Shown: positions 10,073 through 18,430 of the stretch, piece by piece
How positions within the stretch are numbered: the first letter of the stretch is position 1
Layout: each line of letters begins with the position of its first letter
DNA from: Sphingomonas parapaucimobilis NBRC 15100
GTDB lineage: Bacteria; Pseudomonadota; Alphaproteobacteria; Sphingomonadales; Sphingomonadaceae
DNA length: 64,000 bases
NCBI RefSeq assembly: GCF_000787715.1
Contig: NZ_BBPI01000068.1
Coordinates: 62,001 to 126,000 of the forward strand
Reading direction: 5' to 3'
The notes under the pieces: generated by a model
What the model saw: only the letters and a program-made list of their open reading frames with translations
What the model was told of the DNA's origin: nothing
Databases searched by the model: none
Translations under genes and position numbers: made by a program

Positions 10073-11379
10073 CCGCGGGCGATCCGCCCTTCCTGCCCTT
10101 CACCATGCGCCCGCGTGAACCCGATGCGGCCGCCGGCACCGCCAATATGCGTCAGCTTATCCACCTGCGCTGGATGGCGGTGGCGGGGCAGCTGGTGACG
10201 ATCCTGTTCGTCAACCGCGTCATGGGGGTCCAGCTGCCCATCCCGGCAATGATGGGCGTGCTGGTGATGGCGGCCGCGATCAACCTGCTGAGCCATTTCC
10301 GGCTGCGCTTCCACCGCATCACGAATACAGAGCTGCTCTTCGCATTGATGTTCGACGTCGGCACGCTGACGCTTCAGCTGTTTCTGGCGGGGGGCGCGAC
10401 CAATCCGTTCATTTCGCTTTATCTGATCCAGGTCGTGCTGGGCGCTGTGCTGTTGGAGACGTGGTCGGCCTGGGCGCTGGCGGGGATCACCGGCCTCTGC
10501 TTCGGGTTGCTGTCACTCCATCACCGACCGCTCGCCTTTCCGCCATGGCTGTTCGGCGACATTGCCGGGCTGCATACGCTGGGTAACTGGCTGGGCTTTG
10601 CGCTGGTCACGGGGCTGCTGATCCTGTTCGTGACCCGCATCAGCCACAATATGCGCCTGAGCGCTGCGCGATTGGCGGACCTTCGCCAGCAAGCGTCGGA
10701 GGAGGAGCATATCGTCCGCATGGGGCTGCTCGCCTCAGGCGCGGCGCACGAGTTGGGTACGCCGCTGGCCAGCCTGTCGGTGATCCTGAGCGACTGGCGG
10801 CGGGTGCCCAAGTTGCGCGACGATGCCGAACTGATGGGCGAGATTGCCGAGATGCAGGCCGAGGTGCAGCGCTGCAAGGCGATCGTAACCCGCATCCTGC
10901 AATCGGCGGGTGAGCCGCGCGGGGAGGCGGCCGAACTGTCTGAGGTCGGTCGCTTCATCGACGCCATCGTTGACGAATGGCGACAGAGCCATGCCCAGGT
11001 TGCGCTCGATTATCGGCGCACCGATGACGATGCCGCGATCGTTTCCGATCCCGCCATAAAACAGGCAGTCTGGAACGTTCTCGACAATGCAGCCGAAGCT
11101 TCGCCGCATTGGGTCGGCCTGACCGTCGCGCGCGAGGGCGGGGCGGTGGCGGTGCGCGTCACCGATCACGGGCCGGGCTTTACTGCGACGACATTGTCGC
11201 AAGTCGGTCGTCCGCAACAATCGACCAAGGGCGAGGGGCACGGCGTCGGCCTGTTCCTCGTCGCCAGCGTCGTCCGCAAACTGGGCGGTCGGGTCGAGGC
11301 GGCGAACCGCGTCGAGGGTGGCGCTGCCGTTACGCTCACCCTACCTTTAAGCATGATCGGCGTATCGGATCGGGAGTAG
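10069..11379 (+). CDS. RegB/PrrB-type redox-sensing histidine kinase
   Basis: A 436-residue membrane sensor kinase. Six hydrophobic segments (about residues 35-190) carry GGATNPF (108-114), matching the GGxxNPF quinone-binding motif of RegB. The phosphoacceptor is H227 in AAHELGTPLA, and C269 in QRCKAIV aligns with the redox-active cysteine of RegB. The HATPase domain (VLDNAAEAS, DHGPGF, GHGVGLFL) ends the protein. The ATG overlaps the SURF1 stop (ATGA). In this family oxidised quinone lowers kinase activity, so its place behind a quinol oxidase operon suggests respiratory feedback. Confidence 0.9.
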   Translation: MTAGDPPFLPFTMRPREPDAAAGTANMRQLIHLRWMAVAGQLVTILFVNRVMGVQLPIPAMMGVLVMAAAINLLSHFRLRFHRITNTELLFALMFDVGTLTLQLFLAGGATNPFISLYLIQVVLGAVLLETWSAWALAGITGLCFGLLSLHHRPLAFPPWLFGDIAGLHTLGNWLGFALVTGLLILFVTRISHNMRLSAARLADLRQQASEEEHIVRMGLLASGAAHELGTPLASLSVILSDWRRVPKLRDDAELMGEIAEMQAEVQRCKAIVTRILQSAGEPRGEAAELSEVGRFIDAIVDEWRQSHAQVALDYRRTDDDAAIVSDPAIKQAVWNVLDNAAEASPHWVGLTVAREGGAVAVRVTDHGPGFTATTLSQVGRPQQSTKGEGHGVGLFLVASVVRKLGGRVEAANRVEGGAAVTLTLPLSMIGVSDRE

Positions 11380-11381
11380 AG

Positions 11382-11915
11382 ATGGACGAAGACCGTTCAT
11401 TGGTGATCATCGAGGATGACGATACCTTCGCACGTACCCTGCAGCGTTCGTTCGAGCGGCGTGGCTATCGGGTGTGGGTGGCCGCCAACCCCGATGCGCT
11501 GTGTGAGGTGCTGGCCGAAACCACGCCGCGCTACGCCGTCGTCGACCTGAAACTGGGGCAGGCATCGGGCCTGGCTTGTGTGCAGACGCTGCACGCGCAT
11601 GATCCGGAAATGCTGATCGTCGTGCTGACCGGCTTTGCAAGCATCGCGACGGCGGTCGAGGCCATCAAGCTCGGTGCGTGCCACTATCTGGCCAAACCGT
11701 CCAACACCGACGACATCGAGGCGGCGTTTCACAAGGCGGGCGGCGATGCCACGACCGCGATTACCGACCGGCCCAGTTCGATCAAGACGCTGGAGTGGGA
11801 GCGGATCAACGAAACCCTGGCAGAGACGAATTTCAACATATCGGAAACCGCCAGGCGTCTGGGTATGCACCGTCGCACCCTTGCGAGGAAACTGGAAAAG
11901 CGCCACGTCCCCTGA
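11382..11915 (+). CDS. RegA/PrrA-type response regulator
   Basis: A 177-residue regulator with a receiver domain (acidic pocket EDDD near residue 11, phosphoacceptor Asp in VVDLKLG near residue 55, Lys in LAKPS) and a C-terminal Fis-type helix-turn-helix (ISETARRLGMHRRTLARKL). This matches RegA/PrrA/ActR, global redox regulators. It starts 2 nt after the kinase stop with GGGAG 6 nt upstream. The cyo operon may itself be a target. Confidence 0.9.
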   Translation: MDEDRSLVIIEDDDTFARTLQRSFERRGYRVWVAANPDALCEVLAETTPRYAVVDLKLGQASGLACVQTLHAHDPEMLIVVLTGFASIATAVEAIKLGACHYLAKPSNTDDIEAAFHKAGGDATTAITDRPSSIKTLEWERINETLAETNFNISETARRLGMHRRTLARKLEKRHVP

Positions 11916-11925
11916 CGTGGCGCTT
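11898..11925. terminator. Bidirectional hairpin terminator
   Basis: A perfect 12-bp stem (11898-11909 with 11914-11925) and a 4-nt loop that overlaps the last codons of the response regulator gene. It lies between convergent genes. On the minus strand it is followed by CTTTTCC, so it probably serves the DUF885 gene best. Confidence 0.65.
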
Positions 11926-11933
11926 GCCCCCGG

Positions 11934-13757
11934 TCAACGGCGCTTTTCGGCCGCGATCCAGTCCGCGATCTTCTTTTCCAGCACCGGCATCGGCAGCGCG
12001 CCGGTGTCGAGCACCTCGGCATGGAAGCGGCGGGGATCGAATTTCGAACCCAGCTCGGCCTTGGCCTGCGCCTTCAACCGGCTGATCGTCAGCTGGCCGA
12101 TCTTATAGGCCAGCGCCTGGCCCGGAATGGCGATATAGCGTTCGACCTCGGCGGTCGCGTCGGTGCGCGCCATGGGCGAGTTGGCGAGCATATAGTCGAT
12201 CGCCTGGTCGCGGGTCCAACCCTTGGCATGGATGCCGGTGTCGACGACCAGTCGCATGGCGCGCAACATCTCGTCGTTCAGGCCACCCATTCGCTGATAG
12301 GGGTCGGTTTCCATGCCCAGTTCGGGCCACAGCGTCTCGGCATAGAGCGCCCAGCCCTCGGCATAGGCGGTGTTGCCGCCGAAACGCATGAAGGCGGGTA
12401 GCGCCGCATTTTCCTGCGCCAGGCTGATCTGGAAGTGATGCCCCGGCACAGCTTCGTGCAGATAGAGCGTTTCCATCTCCCACATGTAACGGGAGGGGAG
12501 GTCATAAGTGTTGTAGTAGAAGACGCCGGGCCGTGTCCCATCCGGCGTGCCGCCCTGGTAAGAGCCACCGGCATCGGTCTTTTCCTTGAAGGCCGGAACT
12601 GGCCGGATTTCGAGCGGCGTTTTGGGAATCAGCGAGAATTGCTCGCGGATGCGCGCATCGACACGGCGGCCGATCGCCTCATAGCCCTCGCGCAATTGGC
12701 TGGCGCTCTTGGGCGCGAATTGCGGATCGGTGCGCAGGAAGGTGAAGAATTCGGGCAGGCTGCCCTTGAAGCCGACCGCCTGCTTTTGCACCTCCATCGC
12801 CTTCAGGATGCGCGCGACCTCTGACAGGCCAAGCTGATGCACGTCCTCGGCCTTGAGGGGCAGGGTGGTGTTCTGTTCGATCAGATAGGCATAGAGCGTG
12901 TCGCCGCCCGGCATCCCCGAAAGCCCGACCGTATCGCGCGCCACCGGCAGATAGGTCTCGGCCAGGAATGTCCGCATCCGCTGCTCGGCGGGCACGATGA
13001 CGTCGCGAATCTGCGCGGCATAGGCCGCCTTCAACCGTGCCTGCTCGGCCGCCGGGACGGTGGCGGGGAAATTCAGGACGGGGCCGTAGAAGGTCGACTT
13101 GTCGACCGGCACGTTCAACAGATTGTCGAACTGGGCGATCATGTTGCGCACGACCAGCTTGGGCTGGACGATGCCGCTCGTCATGCCCTGGCGGAAGCGG
13201 GTGATCGCTTCGTCCAGCAGACGGGCATATTCCACGTTGCGCTTCAGGTTGTTTTCATAGTCAGTTACCGTGTTGAACGGTGCGGCACCCTGGCCTGAGG
13301 CGAATTCGGGGTAAAAGGTCTGGATGCCATAGAAGTGGTCCATCGGCCGGACGATCGTCAGTGCGACGATGGCGGGATCGAAGCCTTTCAGGGTCGTCTC
13401 GCCCTGCTGCTTGAAGACATCATAGGCAACCTGATTGGTCGGGGTCAGCCTGGCCCGGTCGATCCGGCCCAGGGCCTTGAGATCCTTTTCGGTCGCCGCC
13501 CGCTCCGCCGCGATATAGGCATCGGAAAAGAAATCGCCGATCCGGTCGGCCCGGCGCATGTCGCCGCGGAAGATGCCGCTGATCGGATTGCGCGCGAGGC
13601 TCGCTTCGTCGCTGTCATGGAAAAGCTGCTTGAGCCGGGCGTCCTCCTTGCCCTCTCCGGGTTGGGGCGCCGCGATGGGGGTGGCCTGGGCAGAGACGGT
13701 GGTGGGCGCGCTCAGCGAGAGGGCGGCTAGGACGATGGCGAGGGAGGAAGAGCGCAA
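11934..13757 (-). CDS. Exported DUF885 family protein (putative metallopeptidase)
   Basis: About 607 residues. A signal peptide (RSSSLAIVLAALSLSAPTTVSA) leads into a DUF885 helical domain with the zinc-type motif HEAVPGHHFQ and a downstream EGWALYAE, where a glutamate probably completes the metal site. This arrangement resembles gluzincin-like peptidases of the DUF885 group, and a periplasmic peptidase is likely. No ATG fits the signal peptide; TTG at 13757 is the best start, with a weak ribosome site. The reading frame stays open to an ATG at 13955, but that extension would bury the signal. Confidence 0.8.
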   Translation of the reverse strand: MRSSSLAIVLAALSLSAPTTVSAQATPIAAPQPGEGKEDARLKQLFHDSDEASLARNPISGIFRGDMRRADRIGDFFSDAYIAAERAATEKDLKALGRIDRARLTPTNQVAYDVFKQQGETTLKGFDPAIVALTIVRPMDHFYGIQTFYPEFASGQGAAPFNTVTDYENNLKRNVEYARLLDEAITRFRQGMTSGIVQPKLVVRNMIAQFDNLLNVPVDKSTFYGPVLNFPATVPAAEQARLKAAYAAQIRDVIVPAEQRMRTFLAETYLPVARDTVGLSGMPGGDTLYAYLIEQNTTLPLKAEDVHQLGLSEVARILKAMEVQKQAVGFKGSLPEFFTFLRTDPQFAPKSASQLREGYEAIGRRVDARIREQFSLIPKTPLEIRPVPAFKEKTDAGGSYQGGTPDGTRPGVFYYNTYDLPSRYMWEMETLYLHEAVPGHHFQISLAQENAALPAFMRFGGNTAYAEGWALYAETLWPELGMETDPYQRMGGLNDEMLRAMRLVVDTGIHAKGWTRDQAIDYMLANSPMARTDATAEVERYIAIPGQALAYKIGQLTISRLKAQAKAELGSKFDPRRFHAEVLDTGALPMPVLEKKIADWIAAEKRR

Positions 13758-13846
13758 GCGGATATCCCGGTGAGAGCGATGAGACGATCTTGGTAGAAAG
13801 CCCCGTTCGCACCCGCAAGCCGCTGCCGCATCAGCCCGAAAAAGAA

Positions 13847-13879
13847 GCGCCCCGCGATCGCCATGGGATCGCGGGGCGC
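13847..13879 (-). terminator. Intrinsic terminator of the small membrane-protein operon
   Basis: A 13-bp perfect GC-rich stem (13847-13859 with 13867-13879) followed on the minus strand by CTTCTTTTTC. It sits 27 nt after the stop at 13906. Confidence 0.8.
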
Positions 13880-13905
13880 CATCTGCCCAGCCTGAAGGCG
13901 CGAGC

Positions 13906-14379
13906 TTAGACCGAGGTCTTGCTCGTCGCCGCCTTGGCGGCGGCCGAACCGGCATTGCTGGCGGCCTTTACGACGTCGTCGAACAGCGACTTGGCGCGGT
14001 CCTTGGCAGCGTCCTTGGTCAGGCCGGCGTCTTCCAGTTCGCGCAGGCCCGTCTCGCGAGCCGCCTGCGTCGCCTGGCGAACCGTCTCGCCCAGCTTCTT
14101 GCCGAGCGGGGTAAGCAGTTCCTTTTCACGCGCCGACCGGGGGATCAGCGCCCCTGCGATGACGCCGATGACCAGTCCGCCGACGAGAATGCCGAGCGGG
14201 TTGGACTCGATCGTACGGGCGGTCTTGTGCGCCAGCTCGCCCGCTTTGTCCTTGGACGTGTGGAGCGCGGCCGCGGCCTTGTCCTTCGCGTCGTGATAGG
14301 CCTGCGACGCGGTTTCGCGCGTGTGGTCGATCTTTTCGCGGAGGGCGGTCTGCTGATCCTGGTGGGTTTCGGTGGTCAT
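13906..14379 (-). CDS. YqjD/ElaB-like membrane-anchored protein
   Basis: A 157-residue Ala/Lys-rich helical protein. A long amphipathic region (residues 5-60) precedes one hydrophobic segment ending in a glycine-rich helix (NPLGILVGGLVIGVIAGALIP), then a second charged helix. This matches the DUF883-type tail-anchored proteins (YqjD, ElaB) linked to stationary phase and ribosome or membrane association in E. coli. The start at 14379 is preferred to the ATG at 14388 from ribosome-site spacing. It is last in a four-gene minus-strand set. Confidence 0.65.
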   Translation of the reverse strand: MTTETHQDQQTALREKIDHTRETASQAYHDAKDKAAAALHTSKDKAGELAHKTARTIESNPLGILVGGLVIGVIAGALIPRSAREKELLTPLGKKLGETVRQATQAARETGLRELEDAGLTKDAAKDRAKSLFDDVVKAASNAGSAAAKAATSKTSV

Positions 14380-14432
14380 TGCGAACATCCTTCTGGGCCG
14401 TGTCGCGAGGGGGTGCCCCCCCGCGAACCAAA

Positions 14433-14684
14433 TCAGCGCTTGCGCTTGAACAGGCGGGCGATCCGCCGACGATTGAGGAGAAGGCCTATGACAGCCACAC
14501 CGCCCGCAACGGCGGCAGGGTTGCTTTTGGCGGACTCGAGGCCACATTTGGCAGCCGTGACGCCCGCCTCGCGCGCCTGTGCTGCCAGTGCCTGGGGCTC
14601 CAGTCTGGCCTGAATGCGCGATGCGGTGCCGTTCAGTCGTTCGCGTGCCTCGGCCGCGCGGATTTCCGCTTCTGCGACGGTCAT
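14433..14684 (-). CDS. Small DUF3618-like membrane protein
   Basis: An 83-residue protein: an Ala/Glu-rich amphipathic helix, then a hydrophobic stretch (AAVAGGVAVIGLLL) and a basic C-terminus (RRRIARLFKRKR). Organisation resembles DUF3618 proteins that accompany YqjD- and YqjE-like genes. Its ATG overlaps the stop of the upstream gene. Confidence 0.55.
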   Translation of the reverse strand: MTVAEAEIRAAEARERLNGTASRIQARLEPQALAAQAREAGVTAAKCGLESAKSNPAAVAGGVAVIGLLLNRRRIARLFKRKR

Positions 14685-15037
14685 GCGCCATCTCCGGACA
14701 AACGGGACTTGCCCATCATCGCCAATATACCGGCAATGATGACGACCACGCCGACGACGATCAGCGTCGCTGCGAACGGACCGACTGCCGGTGTCAGCGC
14801 GAAGATCAGGCCGACCAGCAGCGCGATCAGTGCTGAGAGGCCCAGCACCGCCGCTACCCCGAAGAAGATCGCCGCACTTCGAAATCGTCCGATCTTGTCG
14901 GTAGCGCGCGCCTTTGCCAGATCGATCTCGGCGGTGATGAACGATCGCCCATCATCGACGAGCTGCGACATCAGCGAGGTCAGCGTCTCCGGTTCGGGCG
15001 ACACCGCCGTCCGCAGGGTTTCGACGACGCGGGTCAC
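14681..15037 (-). CDS. YqjE-like phage-holin-superfamily membrane protein
   Basis: A 118-residue protein with an N-terminal helical domain and two strong transmembrane segments (residues 56-75 and 85-105), matching the YqjE / Holin_X family. Despite the family name it is a chromosomal envelope protein, not a lysis gene. It starts with GTG at 15037, overlapping the stop of the upstream gene. Confidence 0.7.
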   Translation of the reverse strand: MTRVVETLRTAVSPEPETLTSLMSQLVDDGRSFITAEIDLAKARATDKIGRFRSAAIFFGVAAVLGLSALIALLVGLIFALTPAVGPFAATLIVVGVVVIIAGILAMMGKSRLSGDGA

Positions 15038-15567
15038 GCGGAGGCGTCAACCGACTGGCGGGTTTCGACACCCGACTGGACGATGCGAGCCAGCGCAAAG
15101 CCGAGCGCGGCGGCAATACCGATCGCCACGGCCGGGCTCTTGGTCACGAAGGCGCGGGCGTCATCGAGCAGTTCCTCGACATCCTTGTCCTTGATCGCAC
15201 CCGACAGCGAGGTCACCGTGTCCGCAGCCGAACGGGCATATTGGCCATATTGGTTGCCCAGCTTCTCATCGACTTGACCGGCCGCGTCGTTCAGCAACTG
15301 CGCGACCTGATCGAGCGCCGATCCGGCCTTTGCCTTGCCATCCCCGGTCAATGCCTGAATCTTGTCGACGGCCTGCTGCTGGAACTTGGTGGCTCCCTCC
15401 TTCACCTGATGCTTGGCGTCGGCCAGACCGGCCTTGGCCTTCGAAGCGTCGGTATCCGACGCCAGCGGTGCGTTCGGGGCGGCCACTTCGGGCGCCACCG
15501 CGATGTTGGCGCCGAAACCGGGCGTCGCGGTATCAGCGGCGGGGAAGGTGCTGTCGGTGTCAGCCAT
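15034..15567 (-). CDS. YqjD/ElaB-like DUF883-type protein
   Basis: A 177-residue protein, first gene of the set. A disordered Pro/Ala-rich N-terminus (1-45) leads to long amphipathic helices (45-140) and a C-terminal hydrophobic glycine/alanine helix (PAVAIGIAAALGFALARIV), a tail-anchored architecture. It is a paralogue in design of the protein at 13,906. A role in envelope stress or ribosome hibernation is inferred from the family only. Confidence 0.65.
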   Translation of the reverse strand: MADTDSTFPAADTATPGFGANIAVAPEVAAPNAPLASDTDASKAKAGLADAKHQVKEGATKFQQQAVDKIQALTGDGKAKAGSALDQVAQLLNDAAGQVDEKLGNQYGQYARSAADTVTSLSGAIKDKDVEELLDDARAFVTKSPAVAIGIAAALGFALARIVQSGVETRQSVDASA

Positions 15568-15712
15568 CGGAAAACCCTTTCGTTACGGCCCGGACGAACG
15601 GGCGCTTTGCCTCTTAACCCCGGCGATGGAAGCGCGGTTCCATGCTTTTAGCGCAATTGCCCTTCGCACAGTCACACGATAGAGCCGCGCCGAGACCACT
15701 AGGCTGATGTAG

Positions 15713-17005
<1,293 letters not shown>

Positions 17006-17028
17006 AATCGGAGGGCGTCGGTAACATT

Positions 17029-17352
17029 ATGGCCGCTGTGACCAAGAAACCGTCGCCTTTCATCCGGACCATGCGGCGGGCCGCGCTGCCCGCCCTTGGT
17101 CTGACGATCGTTGCCTTTTTCGGCGCCTATGCGGTGCTGGGGCGCAACGGTCTGCTCGCTTATGGCGAATATCAGCGCCAGCTGGTCAAGCGCGAGCATG
17201 ACTATGCCGCACTCGACAAGCGACGGACGGTGCTGAAGAACCGGGTCGCGCTGCTCGATCCCGATCATGCCAACCCGGACATGGTCGACGAGATGGTGCG
17301 CAAGGAACTGAACGTCGCCCACCCGGACGAGGTCATCGTCCCCCTGAAATAA
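17029..17352 (+). CDS. ftsB: Cell division protein FtsB/DivIC family
   Basis: A 107-residue single-pass septum initiator. A basic cytoplasmic N-terminus is followed by a transmembrane helix (about residues 22-40) and a periplasmic coiled coil (YGEYQRQLVKREHDYAALDK onward). It bridges FtsL and FtsQ in the divisome. Position after eno supports the call. The GGAGG upstream is about 15 nt from the ATG, so initiation slightly upstream at ATT 17026 cannot be excluded. Confidence 0.85.
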   Translation: MAAVTKKPSPFIRTMRRAALPALGLTIVAFFGAYAVLGRNGLLAYGEYQRQLVKREHDYAALDKRRTVLKNRVALLDPDHANPDMVDEMVRKELNVAHPDEVIVPLK

Positions 17353-17353
17353 G

Positions 17354-17383
17354 AAAGGGCGGCCCGGAAAGGCCGCCCTTTTC
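17354..17383 (+). terminator. Rho-independent terminator after ftsB
   Basis: An 11-bp stem AAAGGGCGGCC/GGCCGCCCTTT around a 6-nt loop, followed by TT. It closes the eno-ftsB unit and also lies next to the convergent hydrolase stop at 17387. Confidence 0.9.
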
Positions 17384-17386
17384 GTA

Positions 17387-18211
17387 TCACCGACCCAGGA
17401 AGGTCAGCAGGTCGCTGGTCAGCCGATCGCCGTGCGTGACGTTCAGCCCGTGGGGTGCGCCGTCATATTCGACAAGCTGCGAATGCGCGATCCCCGCTGC
17501 CGCCGCACGACCCGCCGCATCGATCGGGACGGTCTGATCGCCGGTGCCGTGAACGATCAGCGTCGGCACGCGGAAGGCGGACAGGTCGGGACGGAAGTCC
17601 GTCTGGCTGAACGACTCGGCGCAGGCGAGGGTCGGCTTGAGCCCCGCCTGCATCGCCACGCCCGTCGCCCAGTCGAGCACGTCGTCGCTGACCGGGCTGC
17701 TGATGAAACCGACGCCGAAGAATTGCTTGAAGAAGGTGTGGCGAAGGAAGTTGGCGCGGTCGTCGCGCAGGCTCTGGCCGATCTCGTCGAACACCGACTG
17801 GTCGGTGCCATGGGGGTTGTCGTCGGTCTTGAGCATATAGGGCACGACCGACGCGATCAGCCCGGCCGCGATCACGCCCTTGCCGTCATGGCGGCTCATA
17901 TAGCGCGCGACTTCACCGCCACCCATCGAGAAGCCGATGACGGCCGCCTCCTGTGCGCCCGTCGCCTCCAGCACGTCGGCGAGATCATCGGACAGCGTGT
18001 CATAATCATAACCCGACCAGGGCTGGCCCGACCGTCCGAAACCACGTCGATCATAGGCAATGGCGCGGAACCCTGCCTCGGCCAGCGCCATCATCTGGGT
18101 GTCCCACATGTCCGACGACAGCGGCCAGCCATGGAGCAGCACGACGGGACGGCCTTCGCCCCAGTCCTTGACATAGATATCCGTTCCGTCGCGGGTTTTT
18201 ACATAAGGCAT
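17387..18211 (-). CDS. Alpha/beta hydrolase (non-heme chloroperoxidase/esterase type)
   Basis: A 274-residue cytoplasmic hydrolase. The catalytic triad is visible: nucleophile S95 in GFSMGG, acid D225 in HGTGDQTVP and base H254 in APHGLN. The oxyanion segment VVLLHGWP is at 23-30. The pattern matches the cofactor-free haloperoxidase/aryl esterase group (PF00561). The start at 18211 has GAAGGAG 6 nt upstream. Natural substrate unknown. Confidence 0.88.
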   Translation of the reverse strand: MPYVKTRDGTDIYVKDWGEGRPVVLLHGWPLSSDMWDTQMMALAEAGFRAIAYDRRGFGRSGQPWSGYDYDTLSDDLADVLEATGAQEAAVIGFSMGGGEVARYMSRHDGKGVIAAGLIASVVPYMLKTDDNPHGTDQSVFDEIGQSLRDDRANFLRHTFFKQFFGVGFISSPVSDDVLDWATGVAMQAGLKPTLACAESFSQTDFRPDLSAFRVPTLIVHGTGDQTVPIDAAGRAAAAGIAHSQLVEYDGAPHGLNVTHGDRLTSDLLTFLGR

Positions 18212-18430
18212 CGTCGGCTCCTTCGTCTGGGGCGATATGACGGGACGTGAACGGGTCGATGGGACGGCCGTTCCGTATCCCCGGCGATTGCACAGCATCG
18301 GGGGAGTCCAACAATTTCGTTGCTTTCCATGGCGACGATCGGCTGGGTAATAAAGCCATGGTCCCGCATTGCTTTAGTTACGTGATGACGTCACATTCGT
18401 GTCATTCGCGATTGAGACGGAGTGTGACGG

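Noticed and set aside
14681..15037. The holin-superfamily protein as evidence of a prophage remnant
   Set aside because: It belongs to the chromosomal YqjE-type branch and lies in an operon with YqjD-like genes; no other phage genes are near.
18380..18397. TGACGTCA palindrome upstream of the S9A peptidase as an operator
   Set aside because: The symmetry extends over only 8 bp and has no second half-site at a regular spacing; chance occurrence is likely.
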